Origin: Curtobacterium salicis | GTDB taxonomy: Bacteria; Actinomycetota; Actinomycetes; Actinomycetales; Microbacteriaceae | Length of the DNA: 64,000 nt | Assembly: GCF_011759505.1 (NCBI RefSeq) | Contig: NZ_JAAOYO010000004.1 | Location: 62,001 to 126,000 of the forward strand | Reading direction: 5' to 3' | In this document: positions 49,631 through 58,313 of the stretch, piece after piece | Layout: the number at the start of each line of letters is the position of its first letter | Numbering within the stretch: position 1 is the stretch's first letter | Notes under the pieces: generated by a model | What the model was told of the DNA's origin: nothing | Databases searched by the model: none | Seen by the model: the letters and a program-made list of their open reading frames with translations, nothing else | Position numbers and translations under genes: made by a program

Positions 49631-49668
49631 ACGGGAGGCCCGTGGCGGAGTCGCCACGGGCCTCCCGT
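49631..49668. terminator. Perfect 17-bp CGGGAGGC-family hairpin
   Basis: ACGGGAGGCCCGTGGCG (49631-49647) and CGCCACGGGCCTCCCGT (49652-49668) pair perfectly around loop GAGT. It lies between the convergent GntR-type and ABC permease genes. Confidence 0.9.
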
Positions 49669-49697
49669 GTTGGTGGTGCTGGGCCGTGCCGACCGGG

Positions 49698-50576
49698 TCA
49701 GACGTCCCGGCGCTTCGCCACCGTCATCGCCAGGGCGTTCACCACGACCACCTCGGCCAGGAGCACACCGCCGCCGCTCCAGCCGTTGAGCGTGATGCCC
49801 TTCGGCGCAGGGGCACCGGTGTCGAACTGGTACAAGTTCGCGCCGGCCGCATCGGGCAGGAACTTCGTCAGGTCGTTGAGCCAGTCCAGGTTCGCGAGTG
49901 CGGCGACCAGGCTGATGACCACGGGCAGGACCAGCAGGATGCCGAGCGTGATCGCGATGCCACCGGCGCTCGAGCGGACCAGTAGACCGATGCCGAACGC
50001 CAGCAGCGCCAGCAGGGTGACGTCGACCGACGCACCGAGGATCGGCATCCACACCGACGGGTCCGCCAGGTCGGGCTCGAGGCCCTTGCCGGCCTGCAGC
50101 GCCGTCGAGATCGCCACGCCGATCCAGTTCGCCACCGCGCTGACGACGAAGGTGGTGACCGCGAGCACCGTCGCCTTCGCGACGAGGACCCCGATCCGGC
50201 CGGGGTCGGCGGTGAACGTCGACCGGATCTGCCCGGTGCCGTACTCACCGGTGATGATGAGCACGCCGAGCACCCCGACGACCAGGGCGGTCAGGTAGAC
50301 GCTGACCGTGTTGATGTTGACGATCATCGCGTTCGCGCCGACCGCCGTCTGCTCGGCTGCGGACGGCTCCGAGACCGACCCGAGCAGGACCGCGAGGCCG
50401 AGTGTCAGGGCGACGATGACGGCGTAGCACCAGAACGTCGACCGGATGCTGCGGAACTTGATCCACTCGCTACGGACCAGTCGGGTGTAGCCGAGGTGCA
50501 CGTCGCGCGAGGACAGGTCCCCACGGTGTCGGTGCTGCTGGGTGGTCGGCTGGTCGGTCTTCTGCGGGGCGCTCAT
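49698..50576 (-). CDS. ABC-2 type permease subunit
   Basis: This 292-residue permease has a long cytoplasmic N-terminus with Gln/His/Arg, then LVRSEWIKFRSIRSTFWCYAVIVALTLGLAVLL and six spans. The coupling helix is GEYGTGQIRSTFTADPGRIGVLVAKATVL. This matches permeases of the antibiotic/lantibiotic-exporter type that pair with a single ATPase. Its start overlaps the ATPase stop by 4 bases. The substrate is not evident. Confidence 0.9.
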   Translation of the reverse strand: MSAPQKTDQPTTQQHRHRGDLSSRDVHLGYTRLVRSEWIKFRSIRSTFWCYAVIVALTLGLAVLLGSVSEPSAAEQTAVGANAMIVNINTVSVYLTALVVGVLGVLIITGEYGTGQIRSTFTADPGRIGVLVAKATVLAVTTFVVSAVANWIGVAISTALQAGKGLEPDLADPSVWMPILGASVDVTLLALLAFGIGLLVRSSAGGIAITLGILLVLPVVISLVAALANLDWLNDLTKFLPDAAGANLYQFDTGAPAPKGITLNGWSGGGVLLAEVVVVNALAMTVAKRRDV

Positions 50577-51502
50577 CGGGCTCCCTCCGATCGGTACTCG
50601 ACGTCGTCGCGGGTGAGGGCCATGTAGGCCTCCTCCAGGCTCGCGCCGGTCGGGGTGAGTTCGTGCAGGACGACGCCGGCGCGGGCGGCGATGTCGCCGA
50701 CCGTCGGTGCGTCCGGGCCGACGACCAGGAACGACCCGTCCTCGCGCGGGGTGACGGTGGCGTTCGGACCGATCGCGGTGAACAGCTGGTCGGGCATCGG
50801 GGTGCGGACGACGACGCGGGCCAGGGCGACGCTGCCCTCGGGTCCACCGGCACCGGCGACGAACTCCGCGATCGGGGCGTCCGCGAGCACCTTGCCGCGA
50901 CCGAGCACGACCACGCGGTCAGCGGTCTGGGCCATCTCGCTCATGAGGTGGCTGGAGAGGAACACGGTCCGGCCCTCGCCGGCCATCCGGCGGGCCAGCT
51001 GACGGACCCAGAGGACACCGTCCGGGTCCAGGCCGTTCACCGGCTCGTCGAGGATCAGGGTCTGCGGGTCACCGAGGAGCGCCGCGGCGATGCCGAGTCG
51101 CTGCCCCATGCCGAGCGAGAAGCCGCCGACGCGCTTGCGGGCGACGGACTCGATGCCGGTCATGTCCATCACCTCGTGCACCCGCTGCTTCGGGATGCCG
51201 TGCGTGGCCGCGAGCGCGAGGAGGTGGTTGTAGGCGCTCCGACCGGAGTGCACCGCCTTCGCCTCGAGCAGTGCGCCGACCTGCCGGAGCGGGTCACGGA
51301 AGCTCTGGTACGGCCGCCCGTTGACGGTCGCCGTGCCGGAGGTCGGCTGGTCGAGTCCCATGATCATGCGCATGGTGGTCGACTTGCCGGCACCGTTCGG
51401 GCCGAGGAAGCCGGTGACGCTGCCGGGGTGCACGACGAACGAGACGTCGTCGACCGCGAGCTTGGGGCCGTAGCGCTTGGAGAGGTGCTGTACTTCGATC
51501 AT
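50573..51502 (-). CDS. ABC exporter ATPase
   Basis: This 309-residue ATPase has Walker A GPNGAGKST, signature-equivalent FSLGMGQRLGIA, Walker B TLILDEPVNGLDP and the H-loop SSHLMSEMAQTADR. A C-terminal domain carrying DAPTVGDIAARAGVVLHEL is also present. The layout is that of the bacitracin/lantibiotic exporter group. It pairs with the permease it overlaps. The ATG at 51502 is 8 bases after a TACGGT -10 box (51511-51516, minus strand). Confidence 0.92.
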   Translation of the reverse strand: MIEVQHLSKRYGPKLAVDDVSFVVHPGSVTGFLGPNGAGKSTTMRMIMGLDQPTSGTATVNGRPYQSFRDPLRQVGALLEAKAVHSGRSAYNHLLALAATHGIPKQRVHEVMDMTGIESVARKRVGGFSLGMGQRLGIAAALLGDPQTLILDEPVNGLDPDGVLWVRQLARRMAGEGRTVFLSSHLMSEMAQTADRVVVLGRGKVLADAPIAEFVAGAGGPEGSVALARVVVRTPMPDQLFTAIGPNATVTPREDGSFLVVGPDAPTVGDIAARAGVVLHELTPTGASLEEAYMALTRDDVEYRSEGAR

Positions 51503-51608
51503 CGCGGCCCACCGTACGGGGGCCACGGACGCGGCCGCCTCCCCCTGGAGGTGGAGATCGCGACCTGCCCCGTCATCCTGCCGAGCGCCTCCCGTCCATC
51601 CGTCGTCA

Positions 51609-51624
51609 CGGAACGATCGTTCCG
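51609..51624. promoter_or_regulatory. 16-bp perfect palindrome upstream of the allantoin operon
   Basis: CGGAACGATCGTTCCG is a complete 16-base palindrome 75 bases before the allantoinase start. Two GTCACACGG direct repeats (51638-51646, 51649-51657) lie between it and the -10 box. It is a plausible operator for the operon's RpiR-type regulator or another repressor. Confidence 0.5.
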
Positions 51625-51685
51625 GGACGGGTGCGATGTCACACGGTCGTCACACGGGGGAAACGGGCGGCGCGACCGGGGTCCG

Positions 51686-51691
51686 TAGCTT
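51686..51691 (+). promoter_or_regulatory. -10 box TAGCTT of the allantoin operon
   Basis: TAGCTT ends 7 bases before the ATG at 51699, consistent with a leaderless first gene. Confidence 0.5.
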
Positions 51692-51698
51692 CGTGCCC

Positions 51699-53135
51699 AT
51701 GCAGACGCCCACCACACCCGCTGCCGCCCCGGAGGACGTCTCGGCGACCGGGGTCGCGGGACCCGGCGCGACACCTGGCTCCCCCCGCACGCCGCAGCCC
51801 GTCGACCTCGTCCTCCGTGCCCGCCGGACCTGGGTCGACGGCGCCTTCCGGCCCGCCGCCGTCGTCGTCGGGGACGGCCGCGTGACCTCCGTCGAGCCGT
51901 TCGACGCCGAACTCGTCGCGTACCACGACGAGACCGTCCCGGACGGGCACGTCCTGCTGCCCGGACTCGTCGACACCCACGTCCACGTGAACGAACCCGG
52001 CCGCACCGAGTGGGAGGGCTTCGCCTCGGCCACCCGAGCAGCCGCCCTCGGGGGCGTGACGACGATCATCGACATGCCGCTGAACTCGATCCCGGCCACG
52101 GTGGACGTCCCCGCGCTGCGCGTCAAGCGTGCCAGCGCCACGGGACGCGTCGCGGTCGACGTCGGGTTCTGGGGCGGCGCGGTCCCCGACAACGCGGGAG
52201 CCCTCGCCGCGCTGCACGACGCCGGCGTCTTCGGGTTCAAGTGCTTCACCGCACCGTCCGGGGTCGACGAGTTCCCACACCTCGACCCGACCGAGCTGCG
52301 TGCTGCGATCGCCGAGGTCGCCGCCCTCGACGCGCTCCTCATCGTCCACGCCGAGGACCCGGACCACCTCGTCGACCACGACGCCCTCGGTCCCCGCTAC
52401 CAGGACTTCCTCGACACCCGACCCGTGCAGGCCGAACGGTCCGCCATCGCCCGCGTCGTCGACGGCGCCCGGGCGACCGGTGCCCGGGTGCACGTCCTCC
52501 ACCTCTCCGACGCCGGTGCACTCCCGATGATCCGGGCCGCGAAGGACGACGGCGTGCGCATCACGGTCGAGACCTGCCCGCACTACCTGGCATTCGAGTC
52601 CGGCTCGATCCCGGACGGCGCCACCGCGTACAAGTGCTGCCCGCCGATCCGCGACGACGCCAACCGGGACGCCCTCTGGACCGGGCTCCTCGACGGCACG
52701 ATCGACATGGTCGTCTCGGACCACTCGCCGTCGACCGCCGACCTCAAGGTCGACGACTGGGGGCTCGCCTGGGGCGGAATCGCCGGGCTGCAGGTCGGGT
52801 TCCGTGCGCTGTGGACCGAGGCCGGCCGTCGCGGACTGCCCCTCGACGCGGTCCTGCCCGCCGTCACGACCGGACCGGCGGCGCTCGCCGGGTTCGCCGA
52901 CCGCGGCCGGATCGCGCCGGGCGCGCTCGCGCACTTCGCCGTGTTCGACCCCGACGCCGAGTCCACGATCGACGTCGACACCCTGGCGCACCGGAACCCG
53001 GTGTCCGCGTTCGACGGGCTGCAGGTGCGCGGCCGGGTCACCCAGACCTGGCTGCGCGGCGAGCGGATCACCGGGACCACCGACGGGGTCACGACCGTCG
53101 ACGTCGTCGCCGGAGTGCTGGTCGACCGTGGCTGA
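51699..53135 (+). CDS. allB: Allantoinase
   Basis: This 478-residue amidohydrolase opens the hydantoin ring of allantoin to allantoate. The cyclic amidohydrolase features are present: metal-binding LPGLVDTHVHVNEPGR, the carbamylated-lysine region VFGFKCFT, IVHAEDPD, VHVLHLSDAG and VVSDHSPSTADLK. MPLNSIPATVD is characteristic of allantoinases as opposed to dihydroorotases. The N-terminal 35 residues are a Pro/Thr-rich extra. The next gene starts before its stop, so the operon is tightly coupled. Confidence 0.93.
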   Translation: MQTPTTPAAAPEDVSATGVAGPGATPGSPRTPQPVDLVLRARRTWVDGAFRPAAVVVGDGRVTSVEPFDAELVAYHDETVPDGHVLLPGLVDTHVHVNEPGRTEWEGFASATRAAALGGVTTIIDMPLNSIPATVDVPALRVKRASATGRVAVDVGFWGGAVPDNAGALAALHDAGVFGFKCFTAPSGVDEFPHLDPTELRAAIAEVAALDALLIVHAEDPDHLVDHDALGPRYQDFLDTRPVQAERSAIARVVDGARATGARVHVLHLSDAGALPMIRAAKDDGVRITVETCPHYLAFESGSIPDGATAYKCCPPIRDDANRDALWTGLLDGTIDMVVSDHSPSTADLKVDDWGLAWGGIAGLQVGFRALWTEAGRRGLPLDAVLPAVTTGPAALAGFADRGRIAPGALAHFAVFDPDAESTIDVDTLAHRNPVSAFDGLQVRGRVTQTWLRGERITGTTDGVTTVDVVAGVLVDRG

Positions 53136-54198
53136 GATGCTCACCGCCGCCGACGTGCACCTCGGTTCGACGCCCGACGACGTCCTGTGGGGTCGATTGC
53201 CGAGCCGCGAGGACGCCCCCGTCCGGACGGTCGCCCCGGGCACCGTGGTGACGATCGACACCGTCAGCCACGAGGGGCTGCTGGCCGACCAGGGTTCCGA
53301 CCCGGTGGCGTTCTTCGGTCGGCACGGCGTCGGGTCGGATGCGGTGCTCCAGGACGCGATCGACATCGTGCGCGACCTCGACCGGGACGCCGCCGACGGA
53401 CCGCACGTGGTGTCCCGGCCGATCGCCGTCGCCGGAGCCGGACCGGGCGACGTGGTGTCGGTGTCGGTCCTCGCGGCGGTTCCGCGTGTGCCGTACGGGG
53501 TCATCTCGAACCGGCACGGTCGCGGTGCGCTGCCGGGGGAGCTCCCGCGCGGCGACGGACCCGTCTCGGTGTTCGCCGACGTCGTGACCCGCGACGGTGT
53601 CGACCACGGCCGACTGCCCGTGGTGCAGGGCGGTCCGCGCGTGGTGACCTTCCCGCTCCGGCCGTTCCCCGGCATCGTCGGGATCACGGTCGACAGTGAC
53701 GTCCGACCGCACTCCGTCCCACCGGGGGCGCACGGCGGCAACGTCGACATCGCGCTGCTCACCGCGGGGTCGACGCTCCACCTGCCCGTGCAGGTCCCGG
53801 GAGCCGGCGTGTACGTCGGCGACCCGCACTTCGCCCAGGGTGACGGCGAGGTCGCCCTCACCGCGATGGAGGCCTCGCTGCGCCTGACCCTGCGCCTCGA
53901 CGTGGTCCCGCGCGCCACCGCGCTCCGGCGGTTCGGCGCCCTGGTCGGTCCGATCGCCGAGACGACCGACTTCCTCGTCCCGACCGGGATGGACGCCGAC
54001 CTCGACGAAGCCGTGCGCCGCTGCGTCCGGGCGGCGATCACGCTGCTCCGTGCACGGTGGGGCGTCGACGAGCACCTGGCGTACGCGTACCTCAGTGCGG
54101 CGACCGACTTCCGCATCTCGCAGGTCGTCGACCTCGTCTGCGGTGTGCACGCGACCATCCGCAAGGCGGACTTCGACGCGGTGACGACGTGCGGCTGA
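53128..54198 (+). CDS. Acetamidase/formamidase family protein (ureide operon)
   Basis: This 356-residue protein belongs to the FmdA_AmdA amidase family (GPGDVVSVSVLAAVPRVPYGVISNRHG; PPGAHGGNVDIALLTAGSTLHLPVQVPGAGVYVGDPHFAQGDGEVALTAMEASLRL). In this family GDxHxxQGDGE-like residues bind the metal. It sits between allantoinase and the HpxZ-amidase fusion. It is a candidate for hydrolysing an amide of the ureide pathway, such as oxamate or oxalurate; this is inference from context. The GTG overlaps the allantoinase stop by 8 bases; the ATG at 53137 is an alternative start. Confidence 0.85.
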   Translation: MAEMLTAADVHLGSTPDDVLWGRLPSREDAPVRTVAPGTVVTIDTVSHEGLLADQGSDPVAFFGRHGVGSDAVLQDAIDIVRDLDRDAADGPHVVSRPIAVAGAGPGDVVSVSVLAAVPRVPYGVISNRHGRGALPGELPRGDGPVSVFADVVTRDGVDHGRLPVVQGGPRVVTFPLRPFPGIVGITVDSDVRPHSVPPGAHGGNVDIALLTAGSTLHLPVQVPGAGVYVGDPHFAQGDGEVALTAMEASLRLTLRLDVVPRATALRRFGALVGPIAETTDFLVPTGMDADLDEAVRRCVRAAITLLRARWGVDEHLAYAYLSAATDFRISQVVDLVCGVHATIRKADFDAVTTCG

Positions 54199-55730
54199 CG
54201 GGGACGTGGCCCGCCGGCCTCGAGTCGGCGTTCCACCGCTACGAGGACGCCCTGGTGCGGGACGACACCGCGGTGCTCGACGCGCTGTTCGAACCCGGTC
54301 CGGGCACCCTGCGCGGCGACGGCGCGGGCCTGCTCCGCGGTCACGAGCAGATCAGCGCCTTCCGGTCAGCCCGGGGCGGCGTCGCCCCTCGGGTGCTGGT
54401 CGACGTCGACGTGCAGGTCCTCGGCCCCGATGCCGCGGTGGTCGTGGGCATCTCGCGGTTCGTCGACGGCGGGCGGGGGCTGCAGACGCAGCTCTGGTGT
54501 CGGACGGACGGCACGTGGCGGATCCGCACGGCACACGTCACCGGACGTGCGACGGCGTTCGACCGGTCCGTCTGGCGTGTGCTCGGCGACCCGCTCGTGC
54601 CGGGCGCAGGCGCAGGCTCCGCGCCGCTCGCCGGGGTCCGGGTGGCGGTGAAGGACCTCCTCGCGGTCCGCGGCCAGGTGATCGGTGCGGGGAACCCGAC
54701 GTGGCAGGCAGCAGCGGCCGTCGAGGACGAGCACGCTCCCGCGGTCGCGGTGCTCCTCGACGCCGGTGCTGCCGTCGTCGGGATCGCCCGGACCGACGAG
54801 TTCGCCTACGCGCTCGCCGGGCGGAACGCCCACTCCGGCACGACGCCCAACGGCGCGGCACCCGAGCGGATCGGCGGCGGTTCGACCTCCGGTCCGGCGT
54901 CGGCGGTGGCGCTCGGCCAGGCGGACCTCGGGCTGGGCACGGACACGGCGGGCAGCATCCGCGTCCCGGCGTCGTACCAGGGGCTCTGGGGACTGCGGAC
55001 GACCCACGGTGCGGTCCCGCGGGACGGTGTGCTGCCCCTGGCGCAGACCTTCGACACGGTCGGGTGGCTGACGCGGGGGCCCGAGCTGCTCCGCCGGGTC
55101 GTCGAGGTCACGCTCGGTGAGGCCGGTACCACGCCGACCGGCATCGACACCGCCGCGCTGCTGCTCAGCGAGACGCTGCTCGACGCCGCGGAGCCCGACA
55201 CACGGCGTGCGTTCGTCGACTGGACCGAGCGCACCGGTCGCGCACTGCACCCCGTCGCGCTCCCCGACCTGGACGAGCTCGCGGAGACGGTGCGGATCGT
55301 CCAGGCCGCCGAGGCCCACCGGAACCACGGCGCCTGGATCGCAGCGCATCCGGAGGCGCTCGGATCCGACGTGGCCGAGCGGTTCGCGGCAGCGGCGGCC
55401 GTGACCGTGGACCAGGAGGCGGTCGCGCGCGTCCGTCTCGTGGAACTCCGGACCGCCCTCCGACGGGCCGTCGGGAACGGGGTCCTGGCCCTCCCCACCG
55501 TGCCGGGACCCGCACCGAGCCGCACGGCCGACACCGCCGCCGTGCTCGTCACCCGTCGGGCCACGCTGCGGATGACGGCCGTCGCGGGGATCGGTGGGCT
55601 GCCCGCGATCAGCATCCCGGCGCTCGAGATCGCGGACGCTCCCGTCGGTGTCAGCCTCGTCGGACCGGTCGGGGCGGACCGGGCACTCGTCGACCTGGCC
55701 ACCGACCTCACCGCCGCAACACGCCTGTAA
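54189..55730 (+). CDS. Fusion of HpxZ/AtzH-like (DUF3225) domain to an amidase-signature enzyme
   Basis: This 513-residue protein joins two modules. Residues 1-125 form an SnoaL-like DUF3225 domain: AFHRYEDALVRDDTAVLDALF, GHEQISAFRSAR and TDGTWRIRTAHV, the HpxZ/AtzH pattern. Residues about 145-513 are an amidase-signature enzyme with its Ser-Ser-Lys triad visible: Lys155 in VAVKDLL, Ser234 in GGSTSGPAS and nucleophile Ser256 in GTDTAGSIRVP. In Klebsiella hpxY and hpxZ are separate genes of the oxalurate branch. The GTG start overlaps the upstream stop by 10 bases. Substrate by context: oxalurate or a carboxyurea-like intermediate. Confidence 0.85.
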   Translation: MRLTGTWPAGLESAFHRYEDALVRDDTAVLDALFEPGPGTLRGDGAGLLRGHEQISAFRSARGGVAPRVLVDVDVQVLGPDAAVVVGISRFVDGGRGLQTQLWCRTDGTWRIRTAHVTGRATAFDRSVWRVLGDPLVPGAGAGSAPLAGVRVAVKDLLAVRGQVIGAGNPTWQAAAAVEDEHAPAVAVLLDAGAAVVGIARTDEFAYALAGRNAHSGTTPNGAAPERIGGGSTSGPASAVALGQADLGLGTDTAGSIRVPASYQGLWGLRTTHGAVPRDGVLPLAQTFDTVGWLTRGPELLRRVVEVTLGEAGTTPTGIDTAALLLSETLLDAAEPDTRRAFVDWTERTGRALHPVALPDLDELAETVRIVQAAEAHRNHGAWIAAHPEALGSDVAERFAAAAAVTVDQEAVARVRLVELRTALRRAVGNGVLALPTVPGPAPSRTADTAAVLVTRRATLRMTAVAGIGGLPAISIPALEIADAPVGVSLVGPVGADRALVDLATDLTAATRL

Positions 55731-55742
55731 CCCGCGTTCCCG

Positions 55743-55748
55743 TAGCCT
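55743..55748 (+). promoter_or_regulatory. Possible internal -10 box TAGCCT before pucG
   Basis: TAGCCT lies 25 bases before the pucG ATG, in the only appreciable gap (43 bases) of the ureide operon. It could start a second transcript for pucG, allC and the regulator. No -35 element is clear. Confidence 0.35.
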
Positions 55749-55773
55749 CGCCCATGGAACGGAAGGACCGACC

Positions 55774-57030
55774 ATGCACCCCGTGAACCCGCCCGCACGC
55801 CTCCTGATGGGCCCCGGACCGATCGACGCCGACCCCCGCGTGCTCCGCGCCCTCGCCACGCCGCTCGTCGGGCAGTACGACCCGTGGATGACCGAGACGA
55901 TGAACCAGACGCAGGAGCTGTACCGCCGGGTGTTCGGCACCCGGAACGAGGCCACCGTCCTCGTCGACGGGACCTCGCGTGCCGGTATCGAAGCCGCCCT
56001 CGTCTCACTGCTCGCCCCCGGGGACAGCGTCCTCGTCCCGGTGTTCGGTCGGTTCGGGCACCTGCTCGCCGAGATCGCCGGACGAGCCGGAGCGACGGTC
56101 CACACGATCGAGACGGAGTGGGGTCAGGTGTTCCCGACCTCGGTCATCGAGGACGCGATCGTCCGGGTGCGGCCGAAGCTCCTCGCTGTGGTGCAGGGCG
56201 ACACCTCGACGACGATGAACCAGCCGCTCGACGAACTCGGAGCGATCTGCGAGCGACACGGCGTGCTCTTCTACACGGACGTCACCGCCTCCGTCGGCGG
56301 GAACCCGCTCGAGGTCGACGCCTGGGGCATCGACGCCGTCAGCGCCGGACTGCAGAAGTGCCTCGGCGGCCCCTCCGGCAGCGCCCCGCTGTCCCTCTCA
56401 CCGCGGGCGGTCGCGGTCCTCGACACTCGTCGGAGTGTCGAGGCGGGCATCCGCGAGCCCGGTGACGACGTGTCCGAGCACCCGATCCAGTCGAACTACC
56501 TCGACCTGGCGATGATCATCGACTACTGGGGCCCCCGCCGCCTCAACCACCACACCGAAGCCGCGTCGATGCTCTACGCCGCGAACGAGTGCGCCCGGAT
56601 CCTGCTCGAGGAAGGCCGCGACGCCGTGGTCGAACGGCACGCCCTCGCCGGCCGCGCGATGCTCGAGGGTGTCCGCGGGCTCGGACTGACCGTCTTCGGC
56701 GACGTCAGCCACAAGATGCACAACGTCGTCGCCGTCGAGATCCCCGACGAGGTCCACGGCGACGCGGTCCGGTCCGCCATGCTCGAGGACCACGGGATCG
56801 AGATCGGCACCTCGTTCGGCCCCCTGCACGGTCGAGTGTGGCGGATCGGCACGATGGGCTACAACGCCCGCAAGGACACCGTCGTGACGACCCTGTCCGC
56901 CCTCGAACAGTCGCTGCGCCGCGGGGGGAAGTCGGTGCCGCAGGGCGGTGGTGTCGACGCAGCCCTCGACGTCTACGCAGGACTGAGCGCCGAGCTCGAC
57001 GCGCAGCTCGACGGGGCGGTGCCGGCGTGA
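55774..57030 (+). CDS. pucG: (S)-ureidoglycine-glyoxylate aminotransferase
   Basis: This 418-residue fold-type I PLP aminotransferase has LMGPGPIDADPRVLRALATPLVGQYDPWM and VLVDGTSRAGIEAAL. VVQGDTSTTMNQPL, FYTDVTASVGGNPLEVD and the PLP lysine in AGLQKCLGGPSGSAPLSL follow. The GQYDP motif and the allantoin-gene context point to PucG, over the related alanine-glyoxylate transaminase. It transfers the amino group of ureidoglycine to glyoxylate, giving glycine and oxalurate. GGAAGG precedes the ATG. Its stop overlaps the allC start. Confidence 0.9.
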   Translation: MHPVNPPARLLMGPGPIDADPRVLRALATPLVGQYDPWMTETMNQTQELYRRVFGTRNEATVLVDGTSRAGIEAALVSLLAPGDSVLVPVFGRFGHLLAEIAGRAGATVHTIETEWGQVFPTSVIEDAIVRVRPKLLAVVQGDTSTTMNQPLDELGAICERHGVLFYTDVTASVGGNPLEVDAWGIDAVSAGLQKCLGGPSGSAPLSLSPRAVAVLDTRRSVEAGIREPGDDVSEHPIQSNYLDLAMIIDYWGPRRLNHHTEAASMLYAANECARILLEEGRDAVVERHALAGRAMLEGVRGLGLTVFGDVSHKMHNVVAVEIPDEVHGDAVRSAMLEDHGIEIGTSFGPLHGRVWRIGTMGYNARKDTVVTTLSALEQSLRRGGKSVPQGGGVDAALDVYAGLSAELDAQLDGAVPA

Positions 57031-58313
57031 GTGCGGCCGTGCAGGTCCCCGTCGCCAGTGCCTCGGCCCGTGCGTCCGCCGACCGCATCGTCGCCCGCTG
57101 CGACGAACTCGCGGCGGTCAGCGAGACCACCGACCACATCACCCGCGTCTACCTGTCGCCCGAGCACGCCCGCGCGAACGCGGTCGTCCGGACCTGGATG
57201 GCGGACGCCGGCCTCGACACCTGGCAGGACGCCGCCGGCAACCTGCACGGGCGCAGCCGTCACACCGCGGCGGGCGCCCCGGTCCTGTTGCTCGGCTCCC
57301 ACCTCGACACCGTGGTGGACGCCGGCCGCTACGACGGCGTGGTCGGTGTCCTCATGGCGATCGAGGTCGCCGCCCGCCTGGGTCCGGACCACGCCCCGCT
57401 GCCGTTCGCGCTCGAGGTCATCGCGTTCTCCGACGAGGAGGGCACCCGGTTCGGCAAGGCCCTGCTCGGCTCCTCCGCGGTCGCCGGCGTGTGGGACGAG
57501 TCGTGGTGGGACCTCCACGACGGCGACGGCACCACCCTCCGTGCCGCCTTCACGTCCTTCGGCCTCGACCCGGAACAGGTCGGGCAGGCCGCCGTCGACC
57601 CCGCCGCCCTCGTCGGCTACCTCGAAGCGCACATCGAGCAGGGGCCGTACCTCGAGCACGCCGGACAGGCCCTCGGCGTCGTCACCAGCATCGCGAGCGC
57701 CCGGCGGTTCACCGTGCGGGCGGTCGGCGAAGCGCGGCACGCCGGCGGCACCCCGTACGAGCGGCGCCACGACGCCCTGCTCGCCGCCGCCGAGGCCGCC
57801 CTCGCCGTCGAGCGGATCTGCCGGGCGGAGCAGCACATCGGCACGGTCGGCACGATGTCCGTCGAGCCCGGAGCGGTCAACGTCGTCCCCGGCCTGGCCA
57901 CGTTCGCGGTCGACCTCCGCGGCGAGTTCGACGACGGCCGCGACCGGGTGTGGGACGAGATCGCCGACGCGTTCCGGGCGATCGGAGCGCGGCGTGGCGT
58001 CGACGTCACCCCGACCGAGATCCACCGGGCGCCCGCCGTCTTCTGCGCCCCGCACCTGATGGACGCCGTCCGCTCGGGCATCGTCAGCACCGGCGAACCG
58101 GCACCGCTCGAGCTGTTCTCGCGCGCGGGGCACGACGCGATGTCGCTCGGTCTGGTGACCGACGTCGCGATGCTGTTCCTCCGCAACCCGGACGGCATCA
58201 GCCACCACCCGGACGAGTTCGTCTCCGCGGCGGACGTCGCCCTCGGGATCGACGCACTCGCCGGAGCAGTCGAGCACCTCGCCCGCACGACGACGAACGG
58301 TGCCGACTCATGA
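57027..58313 (+). CDS. allC: Allantoate amidohydrolase (M20 family)
   Basis: This 428-residue M20 metal-dependent amidohydrolase has GSHLDTVVDAGRYDGVVG, FSDEEGTRFG and GYLEAHIEQGPYLE. Substrate-loop and dimer-domain blocks include GTVGTMSVEPGAVNVVPG, SRAGHDAMSLG and NPDGISHHPDE. These fit the allantoate amidohydrolase/N-carbamoyl amino acid hydrolase group. The neighbours allB and pucG favour allantoate, giving ureidoglycine, CO2 and ammonia. The GTG overlaps the pucG stop (GTGA). Confidence 0.92.
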   Translation: MSAAVQVPVASASARASADRIVARCDELAAVSETTDHITRVYLSPEHARANAVVRTWMADAGLDTWQDAAGNLHGRSRHTAAGAPVLLLGSHLDTVVDAGRYDGVVGVLMAIEVAARLGPDHAPLPFALEVIAFSDEEGTRFGKALLGSSAVAGVWDESWWDLHDGDGTTLRAAFTSFGLDPEQVGQAAVDPAALVGYLEAHIEQGPYLEHAGQALGVVTSIASARRFTVRAVGEARHAGGTPYERRHDALLAAAEAALAVERICRAEQHIGTVGTMSVEPGAVNVVPGLATFAVDLRGEFDDGRDRVWDEIADAFRAIGARRGVDVTPTEIHRAPAVFCAPHLMDAVRSGIVSTGEPAPLELFSRAGHDAMSLGLVTDVAMLFLRNPDGISHHPDEFVSAADVALGIDALAGAVEHLARTTTNGADS

